Shown in pieces: positions 1 through 8,259 of a stretch of 64,000 bases of DNA. Position 1 is the stretch's first letter, and every line of letters starts with the position of its first letter. The position numbers and the translations under genes are program-made. The notes beneath the pieces were generated by a model, which did not search any database, had not been told where the DNA came from, and was given only the letters and a program-made list of their open reading frames with translations. The DNA lies in NCBI GenBank assembly GCA_022769085.1, contig JALEKO010000012.1, positions 1 to 64,000 on the forward strand, written 5' to 3'. Source of the stretch: Peptoniphilaceae bacterium. GTDB lineage: Bacteria; Bacillota; Clostridia; Tissierellales; Peptoniphilaceae.

Positions 1-125
1 CCCGTTCGCCACTAATCCATTAATATTCCTTCCGAAGAATTCATACTAACTTCATCGTTCGACTTGCATGTGTTATGCACGCCGCCAGCGTTAATCCTGA
101 GCCAGGATCAAACTCTCAATTTTAG
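1..125 (-). rRNA. 16S ribosomal RNA, 5' end (partial)
   Basis: Read on the minus strand this is the conserved start of bacterial 16S rRNA, including the universal 27F-type segment (complement of 97-118) and the following GGCGGCGTGC and ACACATGCAAGTCGAACG blocks. Only about the first 125 nt lie in the window and the gene continues past position 1. It is transcribed away from the origin, behind three tandem promoters. The variable stretch after GTCGAACG could identify the species, but I cannot search it. Confidence 0.96.
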
Positions 126-270
126 TTTGTTTGATTCTGACTTTCTTCATTTAATCTACCTGACCGAAAATCATAAAATCAGATAGATGGTTTTCTCAAA
201 GTAATTCACTTTGGTTATTATTTATATAATTTTTGAGGTTCTTTGCAGTTCTTTCGAACTGACTTTTAAT

Positions 271-299
271 AGTGTACTACTTAATTTTTAGCTTGTCAA
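271..299 (-). promoter_or_regulatory. rRNA operon promoter, proximal
   Basis: On the minus strand a consensus -35 TTGACA (294-299) is followed after exactly 17 nt by TACACT (271-276). The start of 16S lies about 145 nt downstream, a normal leader length. Confidence 0.7.
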
Positions 300-365
300 A
301 TTTTTTTATCAATTTTTTTGATTTTTTTTATTTTTACGCTTTTTTTCTTCAGTAGTAACTTTTGT

Positions 366-394
366 ATAATACTCTGTAAATTTTATTATGTCAA
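366..394 (-). promoter_or_regulatory. rRNA operon promoter, middle
   Basis: On the minus strand TTGACA (389-394) and TATTAT (366-371) are separated by 17 nt. This is the second of three near-consensus promoters in tandem ahead of 16S. Confidence 0.75.
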
Positions 395-425
395 ATATGA
401 TTTTTAAAATTTACAATGCTTTTTA

Positions 426-454
426 ATAATACGTTCTATTTTTAGTTTTGTCAA
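426..454 (-). promoter_or_regulatory. rRNA operon promoter, distal
   Basis: On the minus strand TTGACA (449-454) and TATTAT (426-431) are separated by 17 nt. It begins a few bases after the hairpin at 467-508, which would insulate it from upstream transcription. Confidence 0.75.
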
Positions 455-463
455 ATTTTATTT

Positions 464-508
464 TTAAAAAAATGATGTATTCAGTTTTACTTATATACAT
501 CATTTTTT
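464..508 (-). terminator. Intrinsic terminator just upstream of the rRNA promoters
   Basis: Arms 467-480 and 495-508 are perfectly complementary (14 bp, ATGATGTAT core), with a T-run on the minus strand. The stretch 509-674 beyond it holds no gene that I can support. Confidence 0.7.
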
Positions 509-674
509 ACTTGTTAATTAAAATTATATTCTGTAACTTTTTTATTTTTTTGTCTGATATTAAATTATTCCATAAAGAATTACCAAAAGTGCGATAGAAA
601 TTAATACTGATTTTGTAAGTTAGCAATAATATTTTTTATTAATTATTTTTATTTTATATAAATCTCATAATTAT

Positions 675-712
675 AAAAAAAGATGTGATCTTTTATTTTC
701 ACATCTTTTTTT
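675..712 (-). terminator. Intrinsic terminator of the sialic-acid operon
   Basis: A 14-bp stem (675-688 with 699-712, core AGATGTGA) ends in seven T on the minus strand. It sits 10 nt past the stop of the ROK kinase and closes the nan operon. Confidence 0.85.
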
Positions 713-721
713 CTTTAAATT

Positions 722-1585
722 TTAAAATTTTTTATTTATTTTTAATTTTTTTATCATAAGATATGTTGCACCTATTCTTTGTGCATCATTTCCTAATTTT
801 GCAGGTAATACATCTGGCATAAAAAGTTTTGAATACATCTTTTTTTCTAATTCTTTTTTTATTTTAGGAATTAGTATCTCACTTCTTGCCATTATTCCTC
901 CACCTATTACTATTGTATTAGGATTTAAAATATATGATACATAAGTAAGTCCACTTGCAAAATCTTCTGCAAACTCATCTATTATTTTTATTGCTTCTTT
1001 TTCTTTTTTTTCATAATTTTCAAATAATATTTTTCCATCTGCATATTCTAGATTTTTTTCTTTTTTATATTTTTTTGAAAGAGCATCTGCACTTGCTAAG
1101 TGTTGCCAGTCTTTACCATTTACTTTTATATATCCTATTTCTCCTGCAGAGAAATTTTTACCATGTAGTATTTCTCCATTTGTTATAACTGCACCACCAA
1201 TTCCCGTTCCAACTGTTAATACAAATGAGTTTTCAGTTGCATTTCCTTTTGCAAGTTCTCCATAAGCTGCTGCATTTACATCATTTTCAAGTATGCAAGG
1301 TTTATTTATAGCATTATAAAAATTTGTTCCTATATAACCAGGTATTGTATCACCTGAATATATTATCTCTCCTTTTTCACTATCGCATACTCCTGCAGAT
1401 GCAATTGCAACTGCATCGATATTTTCTTTCTCATCTATAAGTTTTACAACTGTTTCAAGTATTAGATTTTCTTTTTCATTAGCAATAGTTTTTAATTCTT
1501 TAAACTCATTATATGATTTTAAGTTTTCATCATATACATCACTTTTTATTGTAGTTCCGCCTATATCAATTGCCAGAATTCTCAT
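722..1585 (-). CDS. nanK: ROK-family sugar kinase, probable N-acetylmannosamine kinase
   Basis: The 287-residue protein has the ROK/actin-fold phosphate loop DIGGTT near its N-terminus, the ENDVNAA sugar-binding motif near residue 100 and GTGIGG near 125. In a cluster with NanA and NanE it most likely phosphorylates ManNAc to ManNAc-6-phosphate in the cytosol. The zinc-binding CxCGxxGC motif of most ROK proteins is absent: the stretch after AGEIGY has no cysteines. It overlaps the end of the upstream regulator gene by 20 nt and is the last gene of the operon. The ROK family is certain; the ManNAc substrate comes from context. Confidence 0.85.
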   Translation of the reverse strand: MRILAIDIGGTTIKSDVYDENLKSYNEFKELKTIANEKENLILETVVKLIDEKENIDAVAIASAGVCDSEKGEIIYSGDTIPGYIGTNFYNAINKPCILENDVNAAAYGELAKGNATENSFVLTVGTGIGGAVITNGEILHGKNFSAGEIGYIKVNGKDWQHLASADALSKKYKKEKNLEYADGKILFENYEKKEKEAIKIIDEFAEDFASGLTYVSYILNPNTIVIGGGIMARSEILIPKIKKELEKKMYSKLFMPDVLPAKLGNDAQRIGATYLMIKKLKINKKF

Positions 1586-2384
1586 TTCTTATCTCCAACT
1601 CATAAAGTGTGTCGTTAAATATTCTTTTTCTCATTTCATTTGATTTCAGTAAGTATGCATAAAATATATCCACCATTACCAAAACTGGAAATTGTGGAGA
1701 TATTATATTTCCATTACTTAAATTTTCTTTAACCGCTATATTTATTACTTCATCGCAAAATTCCAAAAAGTAAGGATCTTGATTTGCGGTTATTAGTATG
1801 GTTTTAGAATTTCTTTCTTTTGCTCTTTTTAATGAATTTACAGTTGCTTTTTTCTTTCCAGATACACTTATTCCTATTACAAGTGTAGTTTCATTAAGAA
1901 GAGCATTATTCATTTTCATTATGTCTTCATCACTTATTGAATCACAGTTTATTCCAAGCCTCATAAATCTTAATTTCATTTCGTCGGCTACAAGCCCACT
2001 TGAGCCTTTTCCATAAATATATATTATTTTTGATGTATTTAATAATTGCGTTGCATGTTTTAATTTCTTTTCATCTACAAGAGAATATGTTTTATTAAGA
2101 AGTTCTTCATAATCATTTAAAACTCTTTTTGTTATTTCACCTGAAACAGACTTTATTTTCTTATGTGTCATTTCATATTCATATATAAATTCTCTGTATC
2201 CTGAAAATCCACATTTTTTTGCAAATCTTGTTAGAGCTGAAACTGAAACATGTATTTTATTTGAAACTTCCTTTGCTGAAAAGTCAATATCTGTATTTGA
2301 TATAAAATAATTAGCTATCTCTTTTTCGGTATCTGTTAAATTGGAATAATTTCCTTCTATAAGCGGTATTACATTTTTTTGCAT
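1566..2384 (-). CDS. RpiR/MurR-type transcriptional regulator with SIS domain
   Basis: The 272-residue protein has an N-terminal RpiR-type helix-turn-helix (about residues 1-75, with VSVSALTRFAKKCGFSGYREF) and a C-terminal SIS sugar-phosphate-binding domain (about 105-245, with YGKGSSG and the ISVSGKK loop). Regulators of this family sense sugar phosphates, and RpiR-type NanR proteins control sialic-acid genes in other Firmicutes. Its place inside the nan operon makes it the likely local regulator, responding to ManNAc-6-P or a related ligand. Ligand and operator are inferred. Confidence 0.88.
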   Translation of the reverse strand: MQKNVIPLIEGNYSNLTDTEKEIANYFISNTDIDFSAKEVSNKIHVSVSALTRFAKKCGFSGYREFIYEYEMTHKKIKSVSGEITKRVLNDYEELLNKTYSLVDEKKLKHATQLLNTSKIIYIYGKGSSGLVADEMKLRFMRLGINCDSISDEDIMKMNNALLNETTLVIGISVSGKKKATVNSLKRAKERNSKTILITANQDPYFLEFCDEVINIAVKENLSNGNIISPQFPVLVMVDIFYAYLLKSNEMRKRIFNDTLYELEIRNENSGN

Positions 2385-2403
2385 CTTTTTACCCGATGTT
2401 TTT

Positions 2404-3369
2404 TTATAATAATTCTATTGTTGATCCTGTAAGTTTATTAAACATAAAATCTTCAACATAAACATTCATAGTTTCATGACCATACTCTGGAAGGTGATAT
2501 ATTTCTTTTTCACATTCAAGTCTATTATATATTGCATATTGGGTTGATGGAAAACAAACTATATCTTCAAGACCTGTTATCATAGTAACATCAGATTTTA
2601 TTAAATGTGAAAAGTTTTTTACATCAATATAAGCCAATGTTTTCATTACTTTTTCTTCTGTAATGTGGAATGGATCTTTATATTTAAAATATCTATATAA
2701 CTCGTCATAAGGTTCTTCATGGCTTTGCCATAAAAGTAGACGTTTTAAATCTCCAAGCCATGGATATTGAACAACTGTTTTTTTTATTTTTTTATTAAGA
2801 GCACTTCCAACAAGTGCAAGTGCTCCTCCCTGACTTCCACCTTGAGTAAAAAGCATATTTTCATCTACAAATTCAAGTTTTGAAACTATTTCTATTAATC
2901 TAAAGACGTCTTTATATATTTTTGTATAAAATAAATTTTCTCTTCCATCTTCAAGTCCTCTTATTACATGACCTTTAGCTGTTATTCCTGAATATTTTCC
3001 CATATCAGTCGATTTTCCACATTGACCTCTTACATCCATCATAACTATCCCAAAGTCATTCATAGGATATTTCATTGCATAAGTCCGTGCAGGAGACTGA
3101 TTCTGATAACCATGAAAATAGAAAACTGTTGCCGACTTCTTCTTATTTTTTGGAAACATACATTTTGAATATATTTCAGAACCATCATCATCTCTAAAAA
3201 TTAGTTCATAACAGTCTGCATTTTTTATATTGTAATCTTTTTTTATTAACTTATATTCATTGGTGTTACAATTTTTAATTTCATCTTCCCGAAATTTATC
3301 AAAATCTTCAGGTATCGGATCTGCACCTTTGTAGGTTTTCATCTCCTGCAAGCTCATTTGATCATACAT
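2404..3369 (-). CDS. Acetyl xylan esterase-family (AXE1) deacetylase, probably acting on O-acetylated sialic acid
   Basis: This alpha/beta hydrolase shows the nucleophile elbow GGSQGG (Ser near residue 180), an aspartate in the segment TGLEDIVCF and a C-terminal histidine in YGHET, which together form a catalytic triad. It belongs to the acetyl xylan esterase/cephalosporin-C deacetylase family. Next to nanA it plausibly removes O-acetyl groups from sialic acids before cleavage. The ATG at 3369 is chosen because GGGGGTGAT stands just ahead of it; an in-frame TTG at 3384 lies within that ribosome site. The family is well supported, the substrate is inferred. Confidence 0.85.
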   Translation of the reverse strand: MYDQMSLQEMKTYKGADPIPEDFDKFREDEIKNCNTNEYKLIKKDYNIKNADCYELIFRDDDGSEIYSKCMFPKNKKKSATVFYFHGYQNQSPARTYAMKYPMNDFGIVMMDVRGQCGKSTDMGKYSGITAKGHVIRGLEDGRENLFYTKIYKDVFRLIEIVSKLEFVDENMLFTQGGSQGGALALVGSALNKKIKKTVVQYPWLGDLKRLLLWQSHEEPYDELYRYFKYKDPFHITEEKVMKTLAYIDVKNFSHLIKSDVTMITGLEDIVCFPSTQYAIYNRLECEKEIYHLPEYGHETMNVYVEDFMFNKLTGSTIELL

Positions 3370-3400
3370 TTTTATCACCCCCAATATTTACAAAATTAAA

Positions 3401-4321
3401 TTATAAATATTTGTTTATTGTATTTTGAATAAATTCTGCAACTTCTTTTACTTTTTCTTTTTCTTCGCCTTTTAAAGCTGTAAGTGGGCTTCTTACGGAG
3501 CCAACATCTATTCCTTCATTTATTCTTAATACTTCTTTTATTACAGCATACATATTTGCATGGAATCCTAAAAGTTTTGCGATACATCTGTTTATATCAA
3601 ATTGAAGAGCTTTTGCATCTTCAAGTCTATTTTCTTTAATTAGTTCGTTTAATTTAAGATAAAGCTCAACCATTGCACCATATGTTCCACCTATTCCAGC
3701 ACCAGCACCCATAAGTCTTCCTGCTAAAAACTGTTCATCAGGACCATTAAATACTATTCTTCCATCTCCTCCCATTTCTGAGAAAATTTGTATATCATAT
3801 ACTGTCATAGAAGAATTTTTTATCCCTATAACATTTGGATTTTTCATCATTTCTTTATAAATTTCAGGGGTTAAAGCAACTCCTGCAAGTTGTGGAATAT
3901 TATAAATAACAAATGGCGTATCATTTGCAGCTTTACTAATATCATTCCAATAGTCAACTATTCCCCATACAGGAAGTTTAAAATAAATAGGTGGTATTGC
4001 AGCTATAGCATCGACTCCAAGGCTTTGTGCATGTGCAGCAAGTTCCATACTTTCTCTTGTACTATTACATGCTACATGACAAATTACCGTAAGTTTTCCC
4101 CTTGCAACTTCCATTACGTTTTCTAAAACAAGTTTTCTTTCTTGAACATTTAAATATATACACTCACCGCTTGATCCATTTACATAAAGACCTTTTACTT
4201 TCTTTTTTATGTAATAGTTTGTAAGATCTTTTATTCTCTGTGGGCTTATATTTCCATCTTCATCATAACAAGCATAAAAAGCAGGGATTACTCCTTCAAA
4301 TTTTTCTAATGATGTATTCAT
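3401..4321 (-). CDS. nanA: N-acetylneuraminate lyase
   Basis: This 306-residue TIM-barrel protein belongs to the DHDPS/NAL class I aldolases. It cleaves Neu5Ac to ManNAc and pyruvate through a Schiff base. The GSSGE carboxylate-binding motif (about residue 49), the catalytic tyrosine in VIYNIPQ and the Schiff-base lysine in IGIKNSS are all present. Length is normal for the family. It lies between the transporter ATPase gene and the esterase gene and supplies substrate to the downstream kinase. Confidence 0.93.
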   Translation of the reverse strand: MNTSLEKFEGVIPAFYACYDEDGNISPQRIKDLTNYYIKKKVKGLYVNGSSGECIYLNVQERKLVLENVMEVARGKLTVICHVACNSTRESMELAAHAQSLGVDAIAAIPPIYFKLPVWGIVDYWNDISKAANDTPFVIYNIPQLAGVALTPEIYKEMMKNPNVIGIKNSSMTVYDIQIFSEMGGDGRIVFNGPDEQFLAGRLMGAGAGIGGTYGAMVELYLKLNELIKENRLEDAKALQFDINRCIAKLLGFHANMYAVIKEVLRINEGIDVGSVRSPLTALKGEEKEKVKEVAEFIQNTINKYL

Positions 4322-4365
4322 TTAATTCTCCTTATATAAATAAATTACAAATTTTTAAACAATAT

Positions 4366-5352
4366 TTATTTGTTATTTAGCCAGCATGCTACACTATGGC
4401 TATCTTCAATTTCTAAAAGTTGTGGTTTTTCTTTTTTACATTTTTCCATGCAATATTTACATCTTGTATGGAAAGGACAACCACTAGGCTTATTTATAGG
4501 ACTTGGAACGTCTCCTTCTAGTATAATCCTTTTGCTCTTTTTTTCTACTGTAGGGAGTGGAATTGCAGATACTAAAGCCTGAGTATATGGATGAACTGGA
4601 TTTTTATATAAATCTGTGGCTTTTGCTATTTCCATAATTTGACCTAAATACATTACTATAATTTTATCAGAAACATATTCAACTATGGAAAGATCATGTG
4701 CTATAAAAAGGTAAGTTAAACTCATTTTTTTCTGAATTTCAAGAAGAATATTTAAAACCTGAGCCTGAATTGAAACATCAAGTGCTGAAACTGGTTCATC
4801 TAAAACAAGCACTTCAGGTTTTACTAAAAGAGCTCTTGCAATACAAATCCTCTGTCTTTGACCTCCAGAAAACTCATTTGGATATCTATAAAGGTATTCT
4901 GGCTGAAGATTTACAAGTTTCATCATATCTTCCATTATATTCAATCTTCCTTCTTCATCACTTATTCCATGAAGTTTTAAAGGCTCGTTAAATGAATCTA
5001 TTATTTTTTTCATTGGATTTAAAGCTGAATAAGGGTCCTGAAATACCATTTGAACTTGTCTTCTAAAATCAAATAATTCTTTTTTAGAAAATTTGGTTAT
5101 ATCTTTCATTCCATCTTCTGTTTGAAATTCAACAACTCCACCTGTTGGTTTTTGAATCATCATGAGGTTTTTTGCAAGTGTAGATTTACCACATCCACTT
5201 TCACCTACAATTCCAATTGTTTCACCTCTTTTTACATTGAAAGAAACATCGTCAACAGCTTTAACATCGTTTACTTTTCTTTTTTTTATGAAACCTTCCA
5301 TTATAGGGAAATATTTTTTTATATTTTTTACTTCATATATATACTCACTCAT
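4366..5352 (-). CDS. Peptide-type ABC transporter ATP-binding protein (OppF-like)
   Basis: It has Walker A GESGCGKS, the signature SGGQRQR, Walker B VLDEPVSALD and the oligopeptide C-terminal domain with a cysteine-rich segment (CPFHTRCKYCMEKCKKEKP). That segment is typical of Opp/Dpp ATPases. I chose the ATG at 5352 over one 18 nt upstream because GGGG stands at the right distance. It overlaps the OppD-like stop by 8 nt, so the two ATPases are translationally coupled. Together they would drive the transporter of the nan operon. Confidence 0.92.
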   Translation of the reverse strand: MSEYIYEVKNIKKYFPIMEGFIKKRKVNDVKAVDDVSFNVKRGETIGIVGESGCGKSTLAKNLMMIQKPTGGVVEFQTEDGMKDITKFSKKELFDFRRQVQMVFQDPYSALNPMKKIIDSFNEPLKLHGISDEEGRLNIMEDMMKLVNLQPEYLYRYPNEFSGGQRQRICIARALLVKPEVLVLDEPVSALDVSIQAQVLNILLEIQKKMSLTYLFIAHDLSIVEYVSDKIIVMYLGQIMEIAKATDLYKNPVHPYTQALVSAIPLPTVEKKSKRIILEGDVPSPINKPSGCPFHTRCKYCMEKCKKEKPQLLEIEDSHSVACWLNNK

Positions 5353-6358
5353 GAACAACCCCTTTCGCACGATCTTCTACAAGTACGCATCTTACTTTAT
5401 GATTATTTCCCATATCGTAATAAGGTATATCATCTTTACATTTTTCTTTGTGATAAGGACATCTGTCAAAAAATTCGCATCCCTTTACATAATCTTTTGG
5501 ATCTGGAGTAGAACCTGGTATTGTTTCAAGTTTTTTATCTTTACTCATTCCAGGAACTGGTACAGAACGAAGAAGTGCTTCTGTATAAGGATGTAGAGGA
5601 TGCTCAAATATATTTTTTATTGGAGCATATTCCATAATTCTTCCCATGTACATTACACATACATCATCGGCATTTTCAGCTACAAGACCCATATTATGAG
5701 TAATTAAAATTATAGACTTATTGTCTCTATCTCTTATTTCTTTCATTAAGTCCATTATCTGAGCTTGTATTGTAACATCCAAAGCTGTTGTAGCTTCATC
5801 TGAAATAAGAAGATTTGGATCATTTACCATTGCAATTGCAATCATTACTCTCTGCTTCATTCCACCTGAAAATTCATGTGGATATTCATCAATACGCTTT
5901 TCAGGAGATGGAATTGCAAGTTTTTTTAAAATTTCAATAGCTCTTTCTTTTGCTTCTTTTTTAGAAACTTTATTATGTTCTCTAATATTTTCTATAATTT
6001 GATCACCTATTGTATAAACTGGATTTAATGAGCTCATAGGATCCTGAAATATCATTCCTATTTCTTTTCCCCTGATTTTTCTCATCTCTTTCCCAAAAGG
6101 TTTCATTTTTATTAAATCAAATTCTCCATTTTCTGTTTTTAAAATTGCACTTCCTTCAGTTACTTTTCCATTATTTGGAAGTAAGTTCACTGCAGAATTT
6201 ACAGTTACAGATTTTCCACTTCCGCTTTCTCCAACTATTGCAAGTATATGACCTTTATAAACATCAAAGCTTACACCTTTTATTATTTTATTTTCATAAG
6301 ATCCAACTTTAAAATTTGTGTGTAAATTTCTTACTTTAAATACTATATCTTTTTCCAC
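5345..6358 (-). CDS. Peptide-type ABC transporter ATP-binding protein (OppD-like)
   Basis: The 337-residue ATPase has Walker A GESGSGKS, signature FSGGMKQR, Walker B LLISDEATTALDV and the C-terminal oligopeptide/dipeptide extension with CEFFDRCPYHKEKC. The start codon is GTG at 6358, preceded by AGGTGA. It lies 8 nt after the permease stop and overlaps the second ATPase gene. It pairs with the OppF-like protein as a heterodimeric motor. Confidence 0.92.
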   Translation of the reverse strand: MEKDIVFKVRNLHTNFKVGSYENKIIKGVSFDVYKGHILAIVGESGSGKSVTVNSAVNLLPNNGKVTEGSAILKTENGEFDLIKMKPFGKEMRKIRGKEIGMIFQDPMSSLNPVYTIGDQIIENIREHNKVSKKEAKERAIEILKKLAIPSPEKRIDEYPHEFSGGMKQRVMIAIAMVNDPNLLISDEATTALDVTIQAQIMDLMKEIRDRDNKSIILITHNMGLVAENADDVCVMYMGRIMEYAPIKNIFEHPLHPYTEALLRSVPVPGMSKDKKLETIPGSTPDPKDYVKGCEFFDRCPYHKEKCKDDIPYYDMGNNHKVRCVLVEDRAKGVVHE

Positions 6359-6366
6359 AAAATCAC

Positions 6367-7230
6367 CTACACTCTCGGATCCAAAACATCTCTAAGACCA
6401 TCTCCCAGAAAGTTTATGCTCATAACAAAAATTGAAATACATGCTCCAGGAATTACCCATAACCACCACTGATTTTGTATTACAGTAATACTTTTAGCTG
6501 CATTTATAATAGTTCCCCATGTTGCAACATTTGTCGGAACTCCTAATCCTAAAAATGAAAGAACTGTCTCTTGAAGAATAAAGAAAGCTACATTTATTGT
6601 TGTTGCAACTATTATAGGTGATAATGTATTTGGAAGTATATCCTTAAACATTATGCTTGCTGATGGTGCTCCAAATGCTTTTGAAACATCTACATATGTT
6701 TCTTCTCTTATTCTCATTACTTCATTTCTAACTATACGAAAAACTGTCATCCAACCTACAAAACAAAATATTAATATAAGGTTTTTTACTCCTGCACCTA
6801 CAATTGTTGCAAGAAGCATTACCAAAATTGTCATTGGAAAAGCCATTAATATTTCTGATATTCTTACAAGTAATGAATCTATTTTACCTCCAAAATATCC
6901 TGCAATTAGTCCTAAACATGTACCTATTACAGATGTTAAAATTGCAGAAAATATTCCTATCATTATAGAAATTCTTCCACCATATACAAGTCTTGTAAAC
7001 AAATCTCTTCCAAGAGAATCAGTACCTAAAATATGTTCACCACCAGGAAGTTTATTCATGGATGAAAGGTCTGTTAAATTAGGATCATAGCTTGTTATAA
7101 ACGGCGCAAAAATGCTTAAGAAAATATATATAACAACTACAATAAGTCCAAACATAGCAAGCTTATTTGCAGTAAATTTTTTTAAGCTTCTTTTTGCCAT
7201 TGAAGATTTTTTTATTTTATTTTCACTCAT
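6367..7230 (-). CDS. Peptide-type ABC transporter permease (OppC-like)
   Basis: This permease has a basic cytoplasmic N-terminus, a first membrane helix, the OppC loop motif GTDSLGRDLF and five further helices, with an EAA-type coupling segment around SKAFGAPSAS. The start at 7230 (MSENKIKK) follows GGAGTGA; an upstream in-frame ATG at 7278 would lie inside the OppB gene and add a non-family extension. Its external loop is of ordinary length, unlike that of the second OppC-like protein at the window end. Confidence 0.92.
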   Translation of the reverse strand: MSENKIKKSSMAKRSLKKFTANKLAMFGLIVVVIYIFLSIFAPFITSYDPNLTDLSSMNKLPGGEHILGTDSLGRDLFTRLVYGGRISIMIGIFSAILTSVIGTCLGLIAGYFGGKIDSLLVRISEILMAFPMTILVMLLATIVGAGVKNLILIFCFVGWMTVFRIVRNEVMRIREETYVDVSKAFGAPSASIMFKDILPNTLSPIIVATTINVAFFILQETVLSFLGLGVPTNVATWGTIINAAKSITVIQNQWWLWVIPGACISIFVMSINFLGDGLRDVLDPRV

Positions 7231-7234
7231 AAAA

Positions 7235-8185
7235 TCACTCCAATCTAATTCTTGGATCAAGAAGTGCTGAAATAACATCTATAAGGAATGATGCTACAAG
7301 AAGCACTGTTGCAAGAACAAGTGTAATCATCATTATTACAGGGTAATCTGAGCTTGAAACACCACTCATTAACTGGCTACCAATTCCTGGCCAATTGAAA
7401 ATAGTTTCAATTACTACAGATCCTCCAATTAAAGCTGGTATTCTAAGCATTATCGTTACAAGTACAGGCCCAAGTGCATTTCTGAAAGCATGTTTTAAAT
7501 ACACTTTCCATTCTGCAATTCCCTTACTTCTTGCTGTTTTTATGTACTCTTTTCCCATTACATCAAGCATTGAATTTCTTGTGTACCTGAAGACTGTAGA
7601 TATAAGTCCAATCGATAGTGCAAAAGCCGGAAGAATTATAGGCTTTATGTTTGCCATTGCTCCATTTCCAAATGGTGCTCTTCCACCAGGAGGAAACCAC
7701 GCTAATTTGAATACAAAAATAACCATAAGAACCATAGCAAAAACAAATTCTGGTATTGACTGACCTACAACCGCAATAATTCTTGTAATATAATCAACTA
7801 TTCCATTTTGATGAACTGCAGCAATTATTCCAAGAACAATTCCCAAAACAGATGAAATTACTAAAGATACAAGTGCAAGTTGAATTGTAGCTGGAAATCT
7901 TTGAGCTAATATATTTGAGATTGCCTCACCAGAAAGAATGCTATATCCGAAATCTCCATGTAAAATTCCAGAAATCCAGTCAATATATTGAATTGGAATA
8001 GGTTTATCAAGACCTAAATCATGTCTTAACGCTTCAATATTTGCTGTATTATTCATAGCATCAGGAGAGATCATGTAATTTATAGGATCAACTGGCATTA
8101 ATTGTAATGCTGAGAATATAAGTATCGATATTACTAATAACATCGGTATCATCATTAGTAATTTTCTCATTATGTATTTAAACAT
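7235..8185 (-). CDS. Peptide-type ABC transporter permease (OppB-like)
   Basis: This is a standard 316-residue OppB/DppB permease: N-terminal helix, a long external segment with the GLDKPIPIQYIDWISGILHGDFG pattern, then five helices with the coupling motif ARSKGIAEWKVYLKHAFRNA. GAAAGGAAG precedes the ATG. It is separated from the binding-protein gene by a 34-bp perfect palindrome. Its stop shares bases with the ribosome site of the OppC gene. Confidence 0.93.
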   Translation of the reverse strand: MFKYIMRKLLMMIPMLLVISILIFSALQLMPVDPINYMISPDAMNNTANIEALRHDLGLDKPIPIQYIDWISGILHGDFGYSILSGEAISNILAQRFPATIQLALVSLVISSVLGIVLGIIAAVHQNGIVDYITRIIAVVGQSIPEFVFAMVLMVIFVFKLAWFPPGGRAPFGNGAMANIKPIILPAFALSIGLISTVFRYTRNSMLDVMGKEYIKTARSKGIAEWKVYLKHAFRNALGPVLVTIMLRIPALIGGSVVIETIFNWPGIGSQLMSGVSSSDYPVIMMITLVLATVLLVASFLIDVISALLDPRIRLE

Positions 8186-8219
8186 ACATCTTCCTTTCTC
8201 TACTTTTTAATTTATATAT

Positions 8220-8253
8220 CAAGATATCCTCGAAATATTTCGAGGATATCTTG
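8220..8253. repeat. 34-bp perfect palindrome between binding-protein and permease genes
   Basis: All 17 base pairs match around a centre at 8236.5 (arm AAGATATCCTCGAAA). In the transcript it forms a very stable stem with almost no loop. No T-run follows on the minus strand, so it is not a typical intrinsic terminator. It more likely protects the upstream mRNA or lowers downstream expression, giving more binding protein than permease. Confidence 0.9.
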
Positions 8254-8259
8254 TATTTA

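Noticed and set aside
6653-7090. Long opposite-strand reading frames within permease, gyrase and nrdA genes
   Set aside because: They mirror real genes, lack ribosome sites and have shadow composition.
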